Assembly: GCA_938008435.1 (NCBI GenBank)
Contig: CALLKK010000017.1
Coordinates: forward strand, 1-64,000
DNA length: 64,000 nt
Origin: an uncultured Steroidobacter sp.
GTDB taxonomy: Bacteria; Pseudomonadota; Gammaproteobacteria; Steroidobacterales; Steroidobacteraceae
Reading direction: 5' to 3'
The position numbers and the translations under genes were made by a program. The notes beneath the pieces are model-generated. The model ran no database searches and had not been told where the DNA came from. It saw only the letters and a list, made by a program, of their open reading frames with translations. Below are positions 27,341 to 35,559 of the stretch, piece after piece (positions within the stretch are counted from its first letter, which is position 1; each line of letters begins with the position of its first letter).

Positions 27341-29867
27341 GCACCACGCGCTCGAGCTCTGCATCCGTCCACGGGTCTTCTCTCTCCTCGACATGACGGC
27401 GTATCGCGCGCACTTGTGCAGCTTCGATCGGTGCGGCGTTATGACCCCACGACGCGCGCACGTACGTGAGAATGACGGCAATCGTCTCATCGTCCAACGA
27501 GCGTAGCGGCAGCATCGCCGAGTCGCCCGTGCGCTTGCCGTTGAGCACGATACGCACGAGCGCACCGGCATCGCCCGTCACCCACCGCGATCCGACGAGC
27601 GGCGGCGCAAGGCCTTCCTGACCTTGACCGTCTTGCTGATGACACGCTGCACAGACCGCAAACGCCTCCCGGCCACGTTCGATGCGTGCACGCTGCGCCG
27701 GATCGCGCGGGGCCGATTGGCCTTTTGCTGTACTCGACGGTTCCGGCCAGCGAAGCAAGGCCAGCGCGGCTTTCGCTCTTGACGCATGCGCGCTCGAGCT
27801 CTCGGCAAATGCTTTGAGGCGGTGAGGCTCGACCGGCAGGGCCACTTCACGCTTGCGGCCTGGCTCACCGGGAATGAAGCGCTCGACAGCGCCCACGATC
27901 GCATCGTCCAGCCACGATTCGTTGCCAAGCTCGGCAAGAAGCTTGTCGATGTCTTCGGCTCGGCCCGACTTGAGCACCGCGGCCCCCAGACTGACGAGCA
28001 CGGGCGCCAGCCGTGCGCGTGTTTCCGGCTTTGAATTCTTCAGACGCAAGAACAGCGACAGCTCGCGGCCATGCACGCTGCTCACGATCGCATCGGCCAC
28101 GTACGCACGGTCGCCAGCCACCTCGGCCAGCTCGACGAGCTCTGCATCCGCCACCGCCGCAGGCGCCGCACCGAGCGACAGCGCAAGCTGGCGCTGGAAC
28201 TCGAGCTCGCCCCACGCAGCGCGCGCCTTGAGTGCCGCCATCGTTCGCTCTGGCCGTGTCGCGAAGAACGCCTCGGCGAGCCGCGCGGCCACCACAGCCA
28301 CGTGCACGCTCGGGTCGCGCAGCGCGTGCGCAAGCGAATCCCAATCGACCGCCTGCAAACCTGAGAGCGTCCAGAGCGCATGTAACCGCGCGCGCGACGA
28401 TGGCGAGGTACGTAACAAATTCCGCAGCGCCGGCACTGCCGCTTGCGCATCGCGCTCGACGAGCAGCCGCTGCGCGGTTTCGCGCCACCAGGCATTTTCG
28501 TGCGCGAGCGCCGCGACGAGCTCCTCCGTCGTCATGCGCGCGAGATTGGGCAATGTCAGAGGCGGTGCGCCGTCCGGCACGATGCGATAGATACGCCCCA
28601 TGCCGATCGGCGCCTCGAGCCCGCGCTCTTCGATCTGTCGACGCAAATACGTCGTGACGAACAGGCGGTGCTGAATCACACCGCGATACATGTCGACGAC
28701 GTAGAGCGCACCGTCGGGTCCGTTGTACAGATTGACGGGACGAAAGCGCTCGTCGGTCGAAGTGAGAAACTCCGTACGGGCGTACACATTACGCGCGCTC
28801 GGTACGCCGTCGCGCTCCTCGATCAGAATGCGTTTGACGAGATTGCCCGCCGGCTCGGCAATGAACGCATTGTCGCGAAAGCCCTCCGGAAACAGCGCGC
28901 CGCGATAGATGACGGGAGCGCACGCCGCCGTGACGATCGGCAGCGTACCGTCGTCGCGCAGGATCTGATAGCCGCGATTGACGCCGATCGTGATCCGTCC
29001 CGGCCACACCGGCAAATGCTCTGGCCGCGCGAGCTGCACGTTGATGCCGCGCGGTGCGGCGAGATTCGGGTTGCGCAACAAGTACTCCGCAGGCAGCACG
29101 TCCATGCGCAACGGATCGCTGTTCGTGTTGTAAACGAGCCGGCCGACGTCGTCCTGCGCAATGCCCCATTGGCCGCGGAAGATCGTCGGCTCGGCGCGCC
29201 AAGTACCGCGCTCGTAGCGATAGCGCGCGGTGTGGTTCGCGCTGTAGATCCAGTTGTCGAGCCCCCAAAGCAACCCGTTGGCGGCATGCTCCGGGTTGGA
29301 AGGATCGCCGTAGTCGCTTGCGATCTCGATGCGCTCGTCGGCCTTGCCGTCGCCGTCCGTGTCCTTCAAGAACCAAAGATGCGGCGGCTCCGCGACGAGC
29401 ACGCCGTCGGCGATCGGCGCCACCGCGCGCGGCAACACGAAGCCGCCCGCGAACTCGGTGCGCTTGTCCATGCGCCCGTCGCGGTCGACATCTTCGAGAA
29501 CGGCGATTGTGCCGATCGGCGCATCTTCGCCGACGCCGTCCACGTTCGGCATGAAGCCGCGCATCTCCACCACCCACAGCCGGCCGTCCGCGCCGAACGC
29601 GAGCGCTACCGGATCGAACACGAGCGGCTCGCTCGCCACGATCTCGACTTTGAAACCGGGCGCAACGCGAAAAGTCTCGAGCGCCTCCTCTGCCTTGAGG
29701 GGCGGCGACGGCGGCACCTTGAGATGGGGCGGAGGCGGCGGCTGCGCTTCACCGGGCCGGTCGCCGCTTTGTGCCGAGAGGGACGCAGGCAACAGCAGCG
29801 CCAGGCATGCCATCGCGCCGTAAGCGACGCGCCGAATCGCGAGCAGATATATAAGTAACGGACGCAC
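27336..29867 (-). CDS. Periplasmic membrane-bound-dehydrogenase-type propeller with HEAT-like repeats and haem c
   Basis: An 843-residue exported protein of the large PVC-type 'membrane-bound dehydrogenase' family (DUF7133-like). After a signal peptide ending SLSAQ and a Pro-rich linker comes a six-bladed propeller: GFKVEIVASEPLVFDPVALAF, WVVEMRGFMPNVDGV, GLLWGLDNWIYSANHT, NLYNGPDGALYVVDMYRG. Next is an alpha-helical HEAT-like array (about 450-690). The end is a cytochrome c domain with CAACHQ near residue 737 and an axial Met probably in SAMLPL. Such proteins are thought to oxidise sugars or alcohols in the periplasm and pass electrons through the haem. It is coupled to a DUF1080 gene downstream. 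The start is uncertain: GTG at 29867 or ATG at 29813. Confidence 0.88.
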   Translation of the reverse strand: MRPLLIYLLAIRRVAYGAMACLALLLPASLSAQSGDRPGEAQPPPPPHLKVPPSPPLKAEEALETFRVAPGFKVEIVASEPLVFDPVALAFGADGRLWVVEMRGFMPNVDGVGEDAPIGTIAVLEDVDRDGRMDKRTEFAGGFVLPRAVAPIADGVLVAEPPHLWFLKDTDGDGKADERIEIASDYGDPSNPEHAANGLLWGLDNWIYSANHTARYRYERGTWRAEPTIFRGQWGIAQDDVGRLVYNTNSDPLRMDVLPAEYLLRNPNLAAPRGINVQLARPEHLPVWPGRITIGVNRGYQILRDDGTLPIVTAACAPVIYRGALFPEGFRDNAFIAEPAGNLVKRILIEERDGVPSARNVYARTEFLTSTDERFRPVNLYNGPDGALYVVDMYRGVIQHRLFVTTYLRRQIEERGLEAPIGMGRIYRIVPDGAPPLTLPNLARMTTEELVAALAHENAWWRETAQRLLVERDAQAAVPALRNLLRTSPSSRARLHALWTLSGLQAVDWDSLAHALRDPSVHVAVVAARLAEAFFATRPERTMAALKARAAWGELEFQRQLALSLGAAPAAVADAELVELAEVAGDRAYVADAIVSSVHGRELSLFLRLKNSKPETRARLAPVLVSLGAAVLKSGRAEDIDKLLAELGNESWLDDAIVGAVERFIPGEPGRKREVALPVEPHRLKAFAESSSAHASRAKAALALLRWPEPSSTAKGQSAPRDPAQRARIERGREAFAVCAACHQQDGQGQEGLAPPLVGSRWVTGDAGALVRIVLNGKRTGDSAMLPLRSLDDETIAVILTYVRASWGHNAAPIEAAQVRAIRRHVEEREDPWTDAELERVVR

Positions 29868-30082
29868 GTTCTACGCCGGAGGCTCTCGTCGACAAACAAT
29901 GCGCGAAGCGCCGCGCCGCCGACTCTAGCAACGATACGCCAGCCGCGCATGTCCCGTGTCCAGCGCGGGAACCTGAGCGGCGCAACGTGCGTTGTGCGCG
30001 TCGGCCCAACTACAGCGGACGGCAACCCAGCCGAGCCAATCGAATAAGCGGGCCGAATTCCACAACGAGCGGTAGACGAAGC

Positions 30083-31583
30083 ATGGCAGTGACGGTCAGC
30101 GCACCTCTCTCTGACGACGTCGGGCGCATCTCGACCGGCGTTTCCGGCTTGGACGACATCCTCGGAGGCGGACTGAGAAGCCGCCGGCTCTACCTGATCG
30201 AAGGAGCCCCGGGGACGGGCAAGACGACGCTTGCGCTGCAGTTTCTCCTGGCGGGCGCGCAACGCGGCGAGACGGGTGTCTACGTCACGCTCTCCGAAAC
30301 CGCCGCCGAGCTGCGCACCGTCGCGGCCTCGCACGGCTGGTCTTTGGACGCCATCGAGCTCTGCGAGCTCGTCACGGACAAGCGCTTCGAACCGGAGAGC
30401 GAGCAATCGATCTTGCATCCTTCCGAGGTCGAGCTCGGCGAGACGGTGCAATCGATCATTGCACGCGTGCGCGAGCTCAAACCCAGGCGCGTCGTCTTCG
30501 ACAATCTGTCCGAGCTGCGCCTGCTCGCGCAAAGCCCGCTGCGCTTTCGGCGCCAGATCCTCGCACTCAAGCACTTTTTCTCGGGACGCGAGTGCACCGT
30601 ACTGCTGCTCGACGATCTCACCTCCGATCCGGGCGATTTCCAGCTGCGCAGCATCGCGCACGGGCGTGATCTCGCTCGAGCTGCGCACGCACGACTTCGG
30701 TCCCGAAAGACGACGGCTCCAGGTCGTCAAGATGCGCGGCGCCAAGTTTCACGGCGGCTATCACGACGTCGCGCTGCAAACCGGCGGCTTGAAGGTCTTT
30801 CCGCGCCTCGTCGCCACCGAGCCCACTTGCGAGCGCACGCGCCAGTTGGTCACGACGGGCGTCAAAGAGCTCGATGAGCTACTGGGCGGCGGCCTCATGC
30901 GCGGCAGCAGCACGCTGCTGCTCGGTCCCGCCGGCGTCGGCAAGAGCGCCACTGCGGTGAGCTGCGTGCGTGCCGCGCTCGAACGCGGAGAGCATGCGGC
31001 CTATTTCTTGTGCGGCGAGAGTGCGAGCAGCTTGATCGAGCGTTCGGCCGCCGTCGGCATGGACCTAGCGACGTACACGCAAGATGGACGGCTGTCGCTG
31101 CAACAGGTCGATCCGGCCGAAATGCCGCCCGGCGAGCTCGCCAGCCATGTACGCCGCGCCGTCGAGCACGATGGCGCCAAGGTCGTCGTCATCGACAGCC
31201 TGAATGCTTACCTACAGGCGATGCCCGGCGCGAGCCATCTGCTGCACATGCATGCGCTCTTGAGCTATCTCAATCGGCAGGGCGTGCTCACCCTCGTCGT
31301 GCTCTGCCAGCGCGGGCTCGTCGGCGATGCACGCGCGGACGTCGATCTCGGCCACTTGAGCGATACGATCCTGTCGTTCTGGTATTTCGAGGCACACGGC
31401 GAGCTCCTCACCGCCATTGCCGCAGTCAAGAGCCGCACACATGCGCATCAGCGCACGATCCGCCGGCTCACGCTTGGACCGCACGGCTTGCGCGTCGGCG
31501 CCGCGCTCGCTGACTTCGTGGGCGTGCTGTCGGGCACCGCGACGGCTCGCAACGCTGCGCCGACCCTGAGAGCCACCGGATGA
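30083..31583 (+). pseudogene. KaiC-like double-domain ATPase with a one-base frameshift
   Basis: The sequence encodes two tandem KaiC/RecA domains but needs one frame change. The first domain has RISTGVSGLDDILGGGL, Walker A GAPGTGKTT (about residue 43) and DFQLRSIAHG. At 30662-30664 the run CACGGGCGTG carries one G too many: with GG, reading continues as VISLELRTHDFGPERRRLQVVKMRG, the standard domain linker. The second domain has LVTTGVKELDELLGGGL, Walker A GPAGVGKSA and VVVIDSLNAYLQ. Corrected length is 499 residues, close to KaiC. Only one Glu remains in each catalytic pair (LSET, CGES), and the Ser-Thr phosphosites of clock KaiC are absent. The histidine kinase start overlaps its stop. It is broken, frameshifted in the assembly, or recoded. 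Confidence 0.85.
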
Positions 31584-33691
31584 AACGCGTGGAAGAGCGA
31601 GTCCTGATCCTCGCACCGCGCGGACGCGATGCGCAGGTTCTTTATCAGCTCGCAGTCGAGCTCGGCTGCGAAGCGAAGATCTGTGCCGATGTCACCCAGC
31701 TCACCGCCGCGTTGAACGAAGGCGCCGGCACTGCGCTCATCACCGAGGAAGCGCTGCAGGGAACGCATCTGAAGCCGCTGTTCGACTGGCTGCGCGAGCA
31801 GCCCGCATGGTCGGACTTTCCGTTCATTCTCCTTGCCGCTCGTCAGCTCGTGCCGCGTACCCCGAGCGCGCAAGCGATCGTGCACGAGCTCGGCAACGTC
31901 GTGGTGCTCGAACGGCCCATCGCCGCAGCGACGATCGCAAGCGCCATCGACTCGGCGCTGCGCGCGCGCCGGCGTCAATATCAGACACGCAATCACCTGC
32001 ACGAACGCGAGCGCGCCGAAGAACGCTTACAGCTTGCGCTCGAGGCCGGCCGTCTCGGTGCGTGGGAACTCGATCTGACGAGCTGGAAGCTCGACGCCTC
32101 GCGCGTGTGCAAGCAGAACTTCGGACGCGATCCGGCCGCGGAGTTCACCTACGAAGACTTGCTCGCCTCGATTCATCCGGACGATCGCGCACAGTTCCTC
32201 GATACGGTGCGCGATGCTGTCGCCAAGGGCGGCACGCTCAAGATCGAGTATCGCACCGTCTGGCCCGACGGCTCGCATCACTGGATCCAAGTACGCGGGC
32301 AGTGCATCGTCGGTTCGCAGGGCGAGCCGCGCATGATCGGCGTGACACTCGATGTCACCGAATCGCGCCAAGCCGAAACGGAGCTGCGCGAAAGCCGCGA
32401 GGCGCTCAAGCAGCTCAACGAAACGCTCGAAAGCCGCATTGCCGAGCGCACGAAGGATCTGGCGCGCGCCAACGATCGGCTGACCAAGGAAATCGCCGAG
32501 CGCGAGCGCGCCCAGGCCGCACTCGTGCAGGCGCAGAAGATGGAAGCCATCGGCCAGCTCACCAACGGCATCGCGCACGACTTCAACAATCTGCTCACGG
32601 CGATCGTCGGCAATCTCGACATGATCGTGCGCCGCTCGGAGGACGCGCGCAGCAGGCGCCTTGCAAGCTATGCGCTCGAAGCGGCGCGGCGCGCGTCACG
32701 ACTCACCGGACAACTCCTGGCGTTCTCGCGCTCGCAGCGGCTCGATCTGCGTCCCGTATGCGTCGACCGCTTGATCGAGGAGATGAACGACCTCGTGCGC
32801 CGCTCGATCGGGCCGACCATCGACATCAAGCTCGATCTTGCCTGCGGCGGCACCTATGCGGTCGCCGACGCCAATCAACTGGAGCTGGCGATTCTCAATC
32901 TCGTCATCAATGCGCGCGATGCGATGCCTGACGGCGGGACGCTCACCATTGCGAGCACGGTACGAGAACCCGACGGTGTCGATCTGAAGCCAGGCTCGTA
33001 CGTCGTCATCTCGATCACCGACACGGGCATCGGCATCCCGCTGCATTTGCAACAGAAGGTGTTCGAGCCGTTCTTCACGACGAAGCCGACGGGTAAAGGC
33101 ACCGGCCTCGGCTTGAGCCAGGTATACGGCATCGCGCAGCAGTCAGGCGGCACGGCGCGGCTCATCAGCACGCCGGGTCACGGCACGACGGTCGAGCTGT
33201 GGTTGCCGCTGTCGACCGAAGCGACGGAAACGACGACGAGCGGCGATACCGTCGGCGCCGAGCAGAGCATCGCGAGCGGCGAGTCGATCCTCGTCATCGA
33301 AGACGATCACGACGTGCGCCGCTTCATCTGCGAATGCCTGAACACGCTGGGCTTTACGGTAGCCGAAGCGGACAACGGTCAGGCCGGCCTCGAACATCTC
33401 GAACGCTCGCAGCCGGATCTGCTCATCGTCGATTTCGCCATGCCTGGGATGAACGGCGCAGAAGTGGCGAGCTTCGTACGCCAACGCTATCCCTTGCTGC
33501 CGATCATCTTCGTGACCGGGTACGCTGACATGGATGCCCTCGAGCGCGTCTCGGGCACGAAGTTCGTGCTGCGCAAGCCCTTCGATGCGAACGCCCTTTC
33601 GACCATCGTTCGCGATGCGCTGCGGCTCGCATCCTCTCCCGCGAAAGCTTATTCTTCTGCCACCTCCGAAGCGCTTCACTCACATGCCTGA
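31580..33691 (+). CDS. Hybrid sensor histidine kinase coupled to a KaiC-like ATPase
   Basis: A 703-residue cytoplasmic hybrid kinase without membrane helices. Domains in order: a degenerate receiver-like N-terminus (1-130, RVLILAPRGRDAQVLYQLA, no phospho-Asp evident); a PAS domain (about 145-265, GAWELDLTSWKLDASR to MIGVTLDVTES); a coiled coil (265-320); a DHp helix with His333 in NGIAHDFNN; an ATPase with NLVINARDAM, DTGIGI and TGKGTGLGLSQ; and a C-terminal receiver with Asp618 in LLIVDFAMPG and the switch Lys in VLRKPF. The ATG overlaps the KaiC stop codon (ATGA), so both belong to one translationally coupled unit. This architecture suggests signalling that senses KaiC-like ATPase state; the output regulator is not in the window. 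Confidence 0.95.
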   Translation: MKRVEERVLILAPRGRDAQVLYQLAVELGCEAKICADVTQLTAALNEGAGTALITEEALQGTHLKPLFDWLREQPAWSDFPFILLAARQLVPRTPSAQAIVHELGNVVVLERPIAAATIASAIDSALRARRRQYQTRNHLHERERAEERLQLALEAGRLGAWELDLTSWKLDASRVCKQNFGRDPAAEFTYEDLLASIHPDDRAQFLDTVRDAVAKGGTLKIEYRTVWPDGSHHWIQVRGQCIVGSQGEPRMIGVTLDVTESRQAETELRESREALKQLNETLESRIAERTKDLARANDRLTKEIAERERAQAALVQAQKMEAIGQLTNGIAHDFNNLLTAIVGNLDMIVRRSEDARSRRLASYALEAARRASRLTGQLLAFSRSQRLDLRPVCVDRLIEEMNDLVRRSIGPTIDIKLDLACGGTYAVADANQLELAILNLVINARDAMPDGGTLTIASTVREPDGVDLKPGSYVVISITDTGIGIPLHLQQKVFEPFFTTKPTGKGTGLGLSQVYGIAQQSGGTARLISTPGHGTTVELWLPLSTEATETTTSGDTVGAEQSIASGESILVIEDDHDVRRFICECLNTLGFTVAEADNGQAGLEHLERSQPDLLIVDFAMPGMNGAEVASFVRQRYPLLPIIFVTGYADMDALERVSGTKFVLRKPFDANALSTIVRDALRLASSPAKAYSSATSEALHSHA

Positions 33692-33718
33692 GCACACCGT
33701 TCGAATGATGTTTCACGC

Positions 33719-34204
33719 ATGAACGCGGTCGTGCTCTGGATTCTCGCCATTGCGCTCATGATCGTCGGGGCGCTCGGCCTCATCCTACCGGCGCTGCCCG
33801 GTGTGCCGCTTCTGTTCGCAGGCATGGTGCTTGCGGCCGCGATCGACGATTTCACGCGCATCCAATGGCTCACGATCGCGGTGCTCGGACTGCTCACGGT
33901 GATAGCCGTCCTCGTCGACTTTGCCGCCTCCGCGCTCGGCGCAAAACGCGTCGGGGCCAGCTCGCGGGCCGTTTGGGGCGCGCTCCTTGGCACCGTCGTC
34001 GGCTTGTTCTTCGGTCTTCCCGGCCTCGTGCTCGGGCCTTTCCTCGGCGCCGTCATCGGCGAGCTCACGGTTCACCGTGAGCTTCAGCGCGCCGGCCGTG
34101 TCGGCGTAGCGACGTGGCTCGGCCTGCTCTTCGGCACGCTCTTCAAAATTGCGATTGCCTGCTCGATGCTGGGCATCTTCCTGCTCGCCTACTTCATCGA
34201 TTGA
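33719..34204 (+). CDS. DUF456 membrane protein
   Basis: A 161-residue inner-membrane protein of the DUF456 family. The signature is an N-terminal helix with GALGLILPALPGVPLLFAGM, then DDFTRIQWLTIAVLGLLTVI, and two glycine-rich helices (WGALLGTVVGLFFGLPGLVLGPFLGAVIGEL). A last helix closes the protein (about 135-158). Four to five membrane segments are visible and no catalytic motif. Function is unknown. Its stop codon overlaps the ATG of the metal-dependent hydrolase gene by one base (TGATG), so the two are translationally linked. It follows the kinase by 27 bp and is probably in the same transcript. Confidence 0.9.
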   Translation: MNAVVLWILAIALMIVGALGLILPALPGVPLLFAGMVLAAAIDDFTRIQWLTIAVLGLLTVIAVLVDFAASALGAKRVGASSRAVWGALLGTVVGLFFGLPGLVLGPFLGAVIGELTVHRELQRAGRVGVATWLGLLFGTLFKIAIACSMLGIFLLAYFID

Positions 34205-35442
34205 TGGACAACATCACGCACACGCTGATCGGCGCGCTCGTGGGCGAAGCCGTTGCGGCCGCGACGAAACCGGCACACGAAGGGTTGCCGCGTAATGAGC
34301 GGCGCGCCGTATTCGTGACGGCAATGGCGATCGGCAGCAACGTGCCCGATCTCGATGTGCTGTATTCCACCGTCACCGGCAGCAAGCTCGATTACCTCCT
34401 GCATCACCGCGGTCACACGCACACGTTCGCGATCGCAGTCGTCATCGCTGGGCTGCTTTGGCTCGCCTGCGAACGATGGGCGAAACGACGCGGGCTGCGC
34501 CTCGCATCGGCCGATCGCATGACGATCGTCGCGCTTTGCCTGCTCGCACCGGTGCTGCACGTCTTGATGGATCTGACCAACAGCTACGGCGTCCATCCGT
34601 TCTGGCCGTTCGATAATCGCTGGCTGTATGGCGATGCCGTGTTCATCGTGGAGCCATTGCTCTGGGCCGCAGCGGCGCCGCTCTTGTTTACGCTGCGCAC
34701 GCGCATCGCACGTTCTCTGGTGGCCCTCGCGCTCATCATTGGGATTGGCCTCACCTTCTTCACCGGATTCGTGCCCTTGAAGCTCGCGGTCGCATACAGC
34801 GTGCTCGTCGTCGCGCTCGTCTATGCGAGCTCGGCGTTCTCGACGCGCGGTGCCATCGCCCTCGGCATCGCGTTCTGGCTGCTCGTCACGGCCTGTTACA
34901 TGGGAACGAGCCGCATCGTGGCAAGAGAAGTGAGCGAGCTTGCCGCCGCCAGTTTTGCGCAGGCGCAAGCGCTCGACCGCGTGCTGACGCCGATGCCGGT
35001 CAATCCGCTGTGTTGGGAAATGTTGCTCGTTCAGCGCGAAGCGGACGATGAGTTGGTCGTGCGTCGCGGCATGTTTGCCTTGCGTCCCGACTGGATCGCG
35101 GCAACGGCATGTCCGAACCGCAATCTCGACGGTCCGATCACCGCACCTGTCGAACCGGTGCCCTTGGCCGATACGCCGCAGGTAGCCTGGTACGGCCAGA
35201 CACGCTCGCCGCTGGCGCCGCTCGTCGCCCTTTGGCAGGAACGCTGTCAGGTCGATGCGCTCATGCGATTCGTCCGCGCGCCGTGGCTGGCCCAGACGCG
35301 CGCAGGACTCGTGGTCGGCGATGCGCGCTACGACCGTGAAGCCGAGCTCGGGTTTGCAGAGTTGTCGCTCGACAAGGACGACCAGCGCTGCCCGCGCTGG
35401 ATGCCGCCGTGGCAGGCGCCGCGCGCGGATCTCCTGCGCTAA
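34204..35442 (+). CDS. Membrane-bound metal-dependent hydrolase (YbcI/YdjM-like)
   Basis: A 412-residue membrane protein whose N-terminal 200 residues belong to the YdjM/LexA-regulated membrane hydrolase family. Metal-ligand motifs are DNITHTLIGALVGEA at the N-terminus, SNVPDLDVLY near residue 50, HHRGHTHTFA near residue 70 and HVLMDLTNSYGVHPFWPF near residue 120, giving a His/Asp-rich site like phospholipase C-type hydrolases. Six or so membrane helices run to about residue 245. The last 165 residues are a soluble domain with conserved-looking Trp and Cys positions and no assigned function. The substrate is unknown, possibly a phospholipid. The ATG overlaps the DUF456 stop. Confidence 0.88.
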   Translation: MDNITHTLIGALVGEAVAAATKPAHEGLPRNERRAVFVTAMAIGSNVPDLDVLYSTVTGSKLDYLLHHRGHTHTFAIAVVIAGLLWLACERWAKRRGLRLASADRMTIVALCLLAPVLHVLMDLTNSYGVHPFWPFDNRWLYGDAVFIVEPLLWAAAAPLLFTLRTRIARSLVALALIIGIGLTFFTGFVPLKLAVAYSVLVVALVYASSAFSTRGAIALGIAFWLLVTACYMGTSRIVAREVSELAAASFAQAQALDRVLTPMPVNPLCWEMLLVQREADDELVVRRGMFALRPDWIAATACPNRNLDGPITAPVEPVPLADTPQVAWYGQTRSPLAPLVALWQERCQVDALMRFVRAPWLAQTRAGLVVGDARYDREAELGFAELSLDKDDQRCPRWMPPWQAPRADLLR

Positions 35443-35443
35443 G

Positions 35444-35510
35444 GATCCCTCGCCCCCGCGTGACCCGCCGCCCTCGGCGGGTCTGCCCTTCCCACATGCG
35501 CCTAGGGATC
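35444..35510 (+). terminator. Compound terminator after the kaiC-kinase unit
   Basis: An inner perfect 9-bp stem with a CCCT loop (35462-35470 with 35475-35483) is enclosed by a second inverted repeat, GATCCCT (35444-35450) with AGGGATC (35504-35510). TTTCTGT follows. The structure begins directly after the hydrolase stop codon. Confidence 0.6.
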
Positions 35511-35559
35511 TTTCTGTCAGCACAAAACGTTCTGCTTGTCAGTCTTCTGCGGCGCAAAC

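Noticed and set aside
28443..29858. Plus-strand open frame opposite the dehydrogenase gene
   Set aside because: Antisense shadow. The minus-strand frame carries a signal peptide, propeller and haem motif.
34189..35523. Minus-strand open frame opposite the membrane hydrolase
   Set aside because: His/Arg/Asp-rich shadow. The plus-strand protein has membrane helices and metal motifs.
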